A stretch of 64,000 nt of DNA from an uncultured Chitinophaga sp. (lineage in GTDB: Bacteria > Bacteroidota > Bacteroidia > Chitinophagales > Chitinophagaceae): contig NZ_CALEJS010000033.1 in the NCBI RefSeq assembly GCF_937898475.1, positions 1-64,000 on the forward strand. Direction: 5' to 3'. Positions 57,583-64,000 of the stretch are shown piece by piece (position 1 is the first letter of the stretch; the number at the start of each line of letters is the position of its first letter). The position numbers and the translations under genes are program-made. The notes beneath the pieces were generated by a model. It did not search any database, had not been told where the DNA came from, and saw only the letters and a program-made list of their open reading frames with translations.

Positions 57583-60500
57583 TCAATAACGGTCACGTAC
57601 AATCGTAATATAACCTGTTGCCGTCTTGGCGCCATTCTGGATCGTCAGGATATAGTAGTAGGTACCTTCTGCCAGCGGGCTGCCGTTTACAGTACCATCC
57701 CAGTCATTGCTGTAATTCCTTCGGTTGTAGATCAGGCGGCCGGCGCGGTCGTAGATCTTCACCTCGTTATCCGGATAGCTGTCCAGGTTGCGGATCACCC
57801 AGCGGTCGTTGCGGCCATCGCCGTTAGGCGTCAGCACGTTGGTAGCATCCACTTTGAAGTCTGTTACCACGCTGAGGTCAAATGAACCGGTAGCGGTACA
57901 TCCTGCCGCGCTGGTGGCTGTTACTTCGTAAGTGGTGTTCACCATGGGGCGCACTTCGAGTACGGCGGAGTTTTGTCCGCTGATGATGCCATCTGCGGCG
58001 GTCCACGCATAGGTAGCGCCACCGGTAGCGGTCAGCCTCACAACATCGCCTTTTGAAATGCTGGCGCCTTTATCGCTGGTGATGGTTACCACCGGCAATG
58101 CGTTCACCGTGACGGTGAAGGTGCGGCGCAGGGAGTCTACCGCCCCGCCGGAAGTACCGCCATTATCGCGGATGGTAACGGCTACGGTGGCGGCGCCTGT
58201 TGGCGCATCTGCTTTAAGGCGATAGGTCAGTACATCACCGGCGCCCACGCTCAGCTCATCAAAGATGTTGCTGGCAGAAGTGGCGGTAATGGTATATGTC
58301 TGGCCCGGTTCGGTGGCAGAAGCACCGGTGAGCTGTATGGTATGTGTCTGCACATCGTTACAGATGGCCACATTACTGATCGCATCCAGGGTGGGCGGCT
58401 GGTTCACGAATACTACGCGTACAGTAACCGGTACCGCGGTGCTGGTATTGAGGCCGTCGCTGACGGTCAGGCCCAGGTTCACATCCGTACCCACCAGGGC
58501 ATTCAGCAGGTTGGAATTCCTTACGGAGATCACACCTGCGGTGCTGATTTCCAGGGCGCCTGCCGAACCATCAGCTGCAATGGCCCAGTTCTGTATGGTG
58601 CCGGATGCGTCGGTAGCGGTAACCGTACCCACAACGGTGCCTGCAGGGCTGTACTGGCTTACGGTAAAGTGCTGACCTGCGGCGATCACCGGCGGGGTGA
58701 CATCATTAGTACGGGTAATACTGTTGGAGGCGGTGTTGCCGTAGTTTACCACGTTCTCTGCCACATCTGCCGGGAGGCTGATGGTTACCGGGCCATCTGT
58801 TCCGGGTGTTACCAGCACGGTATAAGTGATATTATCTGCAGTCTGCAGGTTAGATGCAGTTCCATTGGTGATCGTAAAGTCTGATGCCGTCAGTTGTGTT
58901 ACTGCCTCGTTGAAGGTAGCCGTTACGGTGAACGCTGCATTGACGCGGGCGGGGGCTGCAGATGTAAGCGCTACAGACGGACGGGCCGTGTGTACGAATA
59001 CTCCGCTGGTATTGGGTACGCCGTTAAGCGTGAGAATAGCAGGGTTGTTGGACTGGTCGGTAAACCGCACATCGGTTCGGGTCATCTCCAGCGCTGTGCC
59101 CAGCTGGATACCATCCAGGTCAAGGTCTCCTGCCTGTACAGTATAGGCAAAAGTGAGCCGCGTAGTACCAAAACCTGTAACAAAGCCTGCCTGCACGGTT
59201 TTACTGCCGATGATCACCGGCAGGGTGAGCGTGCTGGGTGTGGCATTCACCCTTACTATCTCATTCCAGTTCACGGCAAAGTTCAGCACATCTCCCTCTT
59301 TGTAGTAGCCGTTAGCCGGCACTTCTACAGCAGTGATAAACGGCGGGTTAGGATCATAAGAATAGAAGAGCGTGCCCGAAGCCTCGTTCAGGTTGCCCGC
59401 CATATCTTCCGCAACGTTAGCGGGTATCTGTACGGACACTGTTCCCTGTACCTGCGGTGAGATCAGGGCGGTGTAGGTAGTACTGTTGATCATCTGGAAG
59501 TCGCTGGCTACGGCGTTCGTCAGCGCAATGTCTGATATCGTAAAGCCTGTAACAGGATGACTGAAGACGATGGTGGCAGTCCAGGCCACATTGGAGCCTG
59601 TTATACCGCTGAAGCTTACCGTTGGACGGCTGCCCAGCACAAACACGTTGCTGGTGCTGCCCACGTTGTTCAGCGTAAGGTCAGCACTGTTACCAACCGC
59701 ATCTCTAATCGGCGTACCGCCCGGAACAAGCGCGCTGCCAACTGTGATGCCATCCATATCCATATCACCGGGTTGTACTTCATAACGGTATACAATGGTA
59801 TTGGCAGTGGGCATGCTGAACCTGGCGGCCTGTACGGTGGTAGTGCCGATTGTTACAGGTAAAGTAGCGGTTGATCCGGTTGATACTACCGGCTCACTGA
59901 ATTGCACGGTAAACAGTAATACCTCACCGGCTTTATAGTAATCATCAGCTGGTACTGTTACAGCGGTGATCACCGGCGCCAGGGCGTCTACCAGTACCGC
60001 GCTCGTATTGCCAGCGCCATTAATGGTAAGATCCGCATTGTTGGTAGCCAGATCTGTAATATTACCGTTGTTGAGCGAGAGTGCAGTACCGATGGTGATG
60101 CCATCCAGGTCGCTCTGGCCATTCTGCACGGTATAGCTGAAGGTCAGCGCATTGCTGCCGCTGCCGCCTGTATAATTAGCTGCTACGGTTGTAGTGCCAA
60201 TGGTGAGCGGCAGGGAAGGCGTATTGGTAACCGTTACGTCCTCGTTGAAGTTGACGGTAAAGGTCAGCACATCGCCCACATTGTAAGTGCCGTCAGCAGG
60301 CACTGTTACCGAGGTGATGGCCGGGCCCGTAGCGTCGTGAATATAGGTAAGCGTATTGGAAGGAGCGTTACCATTGCCTGCAATGTTGGTGGCAACGTTA
60401 GCAGCTACACTAAGTGATACCGGATTGTCTGAAGCACCTTCCACCTGCACGGTGTAGACGCTGGGGGATACCTGGCTGAAATTACTCAGGTTTGCATTGG

Positions 60501-63500
60501 CAGCGGTGATATCCGTCTCAGTAAAGCCGGTGACATCTTCCTCAAAGGTGATGGTCATTGTCCAGGGGCCGTTCAGATCCGGTGCACCAGACAATACCAC
60601 TGAAGGTAAGTTCGTGTTCACGAACACGTTATTGGTAGGAGCGATATTATTCAGTGCAAGCACTGCATTGTTACCTACTCCATCCCTGATGGTACCTGCG
60701 TTGAGCGCGATGCTGGCACCCACTGCAATACCATCCATATCCATATCTCCCGGCTGCACGGTGTAGGTGAAGTACAGGGCGGAAGTACCGGCACCGCTGA
60801 CATAATCTGCTTCTACCACGGTAGTGCCGATGGTGACAGGGATAGATGGAACTGCCGAAGGCGTAACATTCTCGCTGAAGTGTACCGTAAAGTATAGCTG
60901 CTGGCCGCCTTTATAGTAACCATCGGCAGGAACGGATACGGAAGTAACCACCGGTGCAACAGCGTCTACTATTACCCCGCCGGTACTGTTTACATTACTC
61001 AGGACAGGTACCGCGTTGTTGGTAGCTTCATCCGTGATCGTACCACCGTTCAGGACGATGGTGGGATTAACGGCAATACCGTTATCATCCAGATCCCCAT
61101 CCTGTACGGTGTAGCGGAATACGAGAGATCCTGTACCTGTTCCGGAAACATAGGTGGCCTGTTCAATAGTGGACCCGATGATTATGGGGACGGAAGGCGT
61201 GCCGGTAACCGTTACATTCTCATCGAAGTGAACGGTGAAATCAAGGTCATCGCCTGCCTTGTACCCACCGAAGGGAGGCACGTTGACGGAGGTAACGGTT
61301 GGCGGTATATCGTCATGTACATAGTTGATCGTATTGGAGGCGGTGTTGGCATTGCCGCCAATGTTGGTGGCCACGTTGGCGGCTACACTGAGTGATACCG
61401 GCACATTACCGCCTGCCGTTGCTGTTACCAGTACAGTATAGGTGGTGTTATCTGAAGTGGTGAACCCACTGAGCGTTGCATTGGTAGCGCTGATATCAGT
61501 CAACGCGAAGCCGGTCACCTCGTCGCTGAAGGTAATGGTCATGGTCCAGGGTGCATTACGCACCGGCGGTCCGGATAAGGTAACCGCAGGTATCACCGTG
61601 TTGACAAACACATTATTAGTGGGTGCTATGTTGTTAAGTGTCAGGTTCATGTCGTTACCGGCTGCATCGCGCACGGTGCCGCCGTTCAGGTCGAGCGTGC
61701 CAACGGTGATGCCGTCCATATCATTATCGCCTGCCACTATATAATACACAAAGAAGAGCGAATTGGTGCCGCTGCCACCGGTATAATTGGCTTTGCGGGT
61801 AACAGAACCGATCACGATGTCGAGTGTTGGCGTACCCGTTACGATTACATTCTCAGTGGTATTTACAGCGAAACCGATCATCTGGCCTTCTCTGTAGTAA
61901 GCATTAACCGGTACTGACACGGAAAAAACCGTGGGTGCTACTGCGTCTACCAGTACGTTGCTTATCGGACCTACACCATTGAGGGTAAGCACGGCATTAT
62001 TCTCCGACAGGTCTGTTATTGTACCGCCGTTGAGGGCGAGGGTGGTTCCCAGCGCAAGGCCATTCAGGTCGCTCTGCCCGGCCAGTACAGTATAAGCAAA
62101 GGTAAGCGCACTGGTACCAGAACCGCCGGTATAGGTGGCCTGTACTGTGGCGGCCCCGATGATCACCGGCAATGATGGAGTGCCGGTCACGTTCACAGCT
62201 TCGCTGAAGTTGACGGTGAAGTTCAGGTCTTCGCCTTCGCTGTAGTAATCGCTGGCAGGCACATCCACCGAGGTAATAGCAGGCGCTGTGCCGTCGAACT
62301 CATAGGTGATGGTATTCGAGGCGGCGTTTCCGTTACCGCCCATATTTTCGGCAACGTTGGCTGGTACATTAACAGACACCGGTCCATCTCCCTGGGCAGT
62401 TACCGTCACCGTATATACAATATCGTTTGTTGTGTTCAGGCTGGAGACTGTACAGTTATTGCAATTGATATCTGCCAGTTCAAAGTTGCTTACTTCTTCA
62501 CTGAAGGTGACGGTCATGGTCCAGGGCTGGTTGAGCTGGGCGGTACCGGTTAAGTTCACCGTTGGTATGACTGTGTTCACCAATACCCCGCTGGTATTTT
62601 CAACAGCATTCAGTGTAAGTGTGGCATCGTTGTCAGCTGCGTCCCATAGCCTGCCGGTATTGAGCGAAATATTGCCGCCCAGTTCAATACCATCCTCATC
62701 ATTTTCTCCTGCCGCAACAATATGCCTGAAACGCAGGGCGTTTGAATTGGCGCCGGAGAGAAAATTGGCGGGTACCATCACTCCGCCGATGTTTACATCG
62801 ATGGAAGGCGTACCGGTAACCCTTACAACCTCGTCGAAGTGCACGATGAAATCCAGGTAGTCTCCTTCATTATAATAACCGTCAGCAGGTACCTCTACAG
62901 AAGTTACCACAGGGCCAACCCCATCTACCAGTACAGCGGCTGTATTGCCAATGGAGTTGAGTGTGAGAATGGCCTCATTGCCGGCGATATCTGTTATAAT
63001 ACCGCCATCAAGGGTAATCGGGCCGCTTACACCTATACCGTCTTTATCCAGATCCCCTGCCGCTACGGTATAGCGGAAAACCAGGTTAGGTGTATTTGAG
63101 CCGGATACATATGTTGCTGTACGGGTGGTACCGCCGATGTTGAGCGTAATGTAAGGTATTCCGCCGGTGGCGTCCACCACCACATCTTCATTAAATGTTA
63201 CCGTAAAGTCCATTTGCCCGCCAACACCATAAGTATCATTGGCAGGTACCCCTACAGAAGTAACCGATGGCATTTCGGTGTCGATGGTCCATGTGTAGGT
63301 TTCCGGTGTCGGATCCACGTTACCCGCGAGGTCTTTTGCGCGAACGGAAAAGGTGTGCGTTCCGGCGGGAAGGCCGAAGACATTGAACGGATTACCGGTA
63401 GGGAAAAACGGCGAGCCATCCAGCTCGTATTCAAAGGTAGCGTTTGGATCATCGGAAGTGAAGGTGAAACTTGCGTTGACCTCGTTGGTAAGGGCTGGCG

Positions 63501-64000
63501 GAGCATCCACGATCCCCGTCTCAGGCGCTGTTCTGTCTAATATAATATCGTCCTGGAAAACAGCGGACTCGTTTCCGGCCTCGTCTCTCAGGCGGATATA
63601 TACGGTTTTCTGGCCATCCGGACCATTAAACAGATATCCCATCGGACTGGTATAAGGTCCAAAGGCGCCGAAATTAGTACCATCCTCGGAAATCGCCATT
63701 GTCAGGCCGCCGCTGCCACCACCGTCGGCGGCGTTCAGGCTCAGCGAAACGCTGGCATTATTTGTATATGCAGCGCCGCCGTTAATGGTGACGGCACCGG
63801 TGGGCGCAATTTTATCAATAAGTATGGTTTGTCCTAAGGTATAGGGCATAGGGTTGTCCACGGCGGGCGTAATGCCGGTGACGTTCGCCATATCCAGGCG
63901 GATTGTACCATTTCCACTACCTGTGTTAACGGTAACCACGCGGGTATTGCCGGAACCTGTAACCGGATCTATGGTCATACCAGTAATACTGCCATTGACT
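57583..64000 (-). CDS. Giant SprB-like adhesin with Ig-like A-A-B repeats and T9SS type B sorting domain, 5' end outside window
   Basis: The frame is open to the right window edge, so at least 2138 residues are seen and the N-terminus is missing. Repeats of ~110 residues alternate. Type A starts like APVVTSVSVPADGYYKGGQQLYFTVHFSENV and ends with DxDGI...LTLNN. Type B starts like IPTVNLTGTAQLNQPWTMTVTF and ends with VPANVAENxGGNGNAASN, as in Big_12-type domains. I count nine A and five B in the order AAB AAB AAB AAB AB. A cadherin-like domain (VIAAGQHFTVSQYSPAGTVVGTVTATDASG), an Ig/PKD-like pair and the gliding-motility-associated C-terminal domain (VLTPNGDGRNDRWVIRNL, EVKIYDRAGRLIY, GTYYYILTI) follow. 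It is exported by T9SS and displayed on the surface for adhesion or gliding, with PorP/SprF encoded downstream. Confidence 0.93.
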   Translation of the reverse strand, partial: VNGSITGMTIDPVTGSGNTRVVTVNTGSGNGTIRLDMANVTGITPAVDNPMPYTLGQTILIDKIAPTGAVTINGGAAYTNNASVSLSLNAADGGGSGGLTMAISEDGTNFGAFGPYTSPMGYLFNGPDGQKTVYIRLRDEAGNESAVFQDDIILDRTAPETGIVDAPPALTNEVNASFTFTSDDPNATFEYELDGSPFFPTGNPFNVFGLPAGTHTFSVRAKDLAGNVDPTPETYTWTIDTEMPSVTSVGVPANDTYGVGGQMDFTVTFNEDVVVDATGGIPYITLNIGGTTRTATYVSGSNTPNLVFRYTVAAGDLDKDGIGVSGPITLDGGIITDIAGNEAILTLNSIGNTAAVLVDGVGPVVTSVEVPADGYYNEGDYLDFIVHFDEVVRVTGTPSIDVNIGGVMVPANFLSGANSNALRFRHIVAAGENDEDGIELGGNISLNTGRLWDAADNDATLTLNAVENTSGVLVNTVIPTVNLTGTAQLNQPWTMTVTFSEEVSNFELADINCNNCTVSSLNTTNDIVYTVTVTAQGDGPVSVNVPANVAENMGGNGNAASNTITYEFDGTAPAITSVDVPASDYYSEGEDLNFTVNFSEAVNVTGTPSLPVIIGAATVQATYTGGSGTSALTFAYTVLAGQSDLNGLALGTTLALNGGTITDLSENNAVLTLNGVGPISNVLVDAVAPTVFSVSVPVNAYYREGQMIGFAVNTTENVIVTGTPTLDIVIGSVTRKANYTGGSGTNSLFFVYYIVAGDNDMDGITVGTLDLNGGTVRDAAGNDMNLTLNNIAPTNNVFVNTVIPAVTLSGPPVRNAPWTMTITFSDEVTGFALTDISATNATLSGFTTSDNTTYTVLVTATAGGNVPVSLSVAANVATNIGGNANTASNTINYVHDDIPPTVTSVNVPPFGGYKAGDDLDFTVHFDENVTVTGTPSVPIIIGSTIEQATYVSGTGTGSLVFRYTVQDGDLDDNGIAVNPTIVLNGGTITDEATNNAVPVLSNVNSTGGVIVDAVAPVVTSVSVPADGYYKGGQQLYFTVHFSENVTPSAVPSIPVTIGTTVVEADYVSGAGTSALYFTYTVQPGDMDMDGIAVGASIALNAGTIRDGVGNNAVLALNNIAPTNNVFVNTNLPSVVLSGAPDLNGPWTMTITFEEDVTGFTETDITAANANLSNFSQVSPSVYTVQVEGASDNPVSLSVAANVATNIAGNGNAPSNTLTYIHDATGPAITSVTVPADGTYNVGDVLTFTVNFNEDVTVTNTPSLPLTIGTTTVAANYTGGSGSNALTFSYTVQNGQSDLDGITIGTALSLNNGNITDLATNNADLTINGAGNTSAVLVDALAPVITAVTVPADDYYKAGEVLLFTVQFSEPVVSTGSTATLPVTIGTTTVQAARFSMPTANTIVYRYEVQPGDMDMDGITVGSALVPGGTPIRDAVGNSADLTLNNVGSTSNVFVLGSRPTVSFSGITGSNVAWTATIVFSHPVTGFTISDIALTNAVASDFQMINSTTYTALISPQVQGTVSVQIPANVAEDMAGNLNEASGTLFYSYDPNPPFITAVEVPANGYYKEGDVLNFAVNWNEIVRVNATPSTLTLPVIIGSKTVQAGFVTGFGTTRLTFAYTVQAGDLDLDGIQLGTALEMTRTDVRFTDQSNNPAILTLNGVPNTSGVFVHTARPSVALTSAAPARVNAAFTVTATFNEAVTQLTASDFTITNGTASNLQTADNITYTVLVTPGTDGPVTISLPADVAENVVNYGNTASNSITRTNDVTPPVIAAGQHFTVSQYSPAGTVVGTVTATDASGTIQNWAIAADGSAGALEISTAGVISVRNSNLLNALVGTDVNLGLTVSDGLNTSTAVPVTVRVVFVNQPPTLDAISNVAICNDVQTHTIQLTGASATEPGQTYTITATSASNIFDELSVGAGDVLTYRLKADAPTGAATVAVTIRDNGGTSGGAVDSLRRTFTVTVNALPVVTITSDKGASISKGDVVRLTATGGATYAWTAADGIISGQNSAVLEVRPMVNTTYEVTATSAAGCTATGSFDLSVVTDFKVDATNVLTPNGDGRNDRWVIRNLDSYPDNEVKIYDRAGRLIYNRRNYSNDWDGTVNGSPLAEGTYYYILTIQNGAKTATGYITIVRDRY

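Noticed and set aside
58265..63655. Many plus-strand open frames opposite the giant adhesin
   Set aside because: All are antisense to the repeat-coding frame; their similarity to each other only reflects the repeated domains.
1..64000. Search for tRNA, rRNA, insertion sequences, phage or defence genes
   Set aside because: No cloverleaf-like block, rRNA segment, transposase, integrase, phage structural or known defence protein was recognised by eye; a tRNAscan and IS search would be decisive.

Overview
The window looks like a chromosomal segment of a free-living Bacteroidota bacterium, most likely a Chitinophaga-type member of the Chitinophagaceae. The evidence is a SusC/SusD pair, type IX secretion (T9SS) sorting domains of both types, a PorP/SprF protein beside a giant adhesin, Bacteroidota-style RHS proteins, promoters of the -7 TAnnTTTG type, and an ImuA/ImuB/DnaE2 mutagenesis cassette. 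No rRNA, tRNA, CRISPR array, insertion sequence or prophage was recognised.

Layout. 1-7000: a two-gene operon of large secreted YD/RHS-type proteins; the second runs off the left edge just before its variable C-terminus. 7.2-8.5 kb: a SnoaL-like protein and a GntR/UTRA regulator. 8.7-22.1 kb: a sugar-utilisation locus with an (alpha/alpha)6 glycosidase-like protein, SusC, SusD, a GH38 alpha-mannosidase, a kinase-like/phosphomannose isomerase fusion, an MFS sugar porter and a ROK kinase. Read together it is a route for mannoside capture, cleavage, uptake, phosphorylation and isomerisation to fructose 6-phosphate. A 16-bp palindrome fused to the -7 promoter element precedes both glycosidase genes and is the best candidate operator for the adjacent GntR protein.

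22.1-32.3 kb: a Crp/Fnr regulator and an oxidoreductase separated by a perfect 16-bp palindrome, two small unknown proteins, a GH2 hydrolase, a DEAD-box helicase with a TTG start, an ECF42-type sigma factor with two DGPF/YCII partners, and an OYE-type flavin oxidoreductase. 32.6-36.5 kb: a modular GH87-like alpha-1,3-glucanase exported by T9SS. 36.6-42.1 kb: dnaE2-imuB-imuA with a two-palindrome promoter. 42.3-50.6 kb: a CvfB-like RNA-binding protein, DinB-like and DUF3667 proteins, a ComA-like phosphosulfolactate synthase, a divergent diadenylate-cyclase-like (DACNV) protein, an ABC permease and a CapA protein. 50.7-52.9 kb: a T9SS-exported GH64 beta-1,3-glucanase. 53.0-53.8 kb: two truncated gene remnants meeting head to head. 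53.8-56.3 kb: an S41 peptidase, an AraC regulator and an unknown basic protein with three LytTR-like repeats upstream. 56.6-64.0 kb: PorP/SprF and a giant adhesin of at least 2,138 residues built of Ig-like domains in an A-A-B pattern, running off the right edge.

The alpha-mannosidase, alpha-1,3-glucanase and beta-1,3-glucanase together match three main polymers of fungal cell walls, so attack on fungi is a plausible theme; this is inference. Intergenic spaces hold a recurring family of GGTTTGA-type inverted repeats and one composite 403-bp repeat element at 14809-15211. All family names come from reading motifs in the translations, with no database search.
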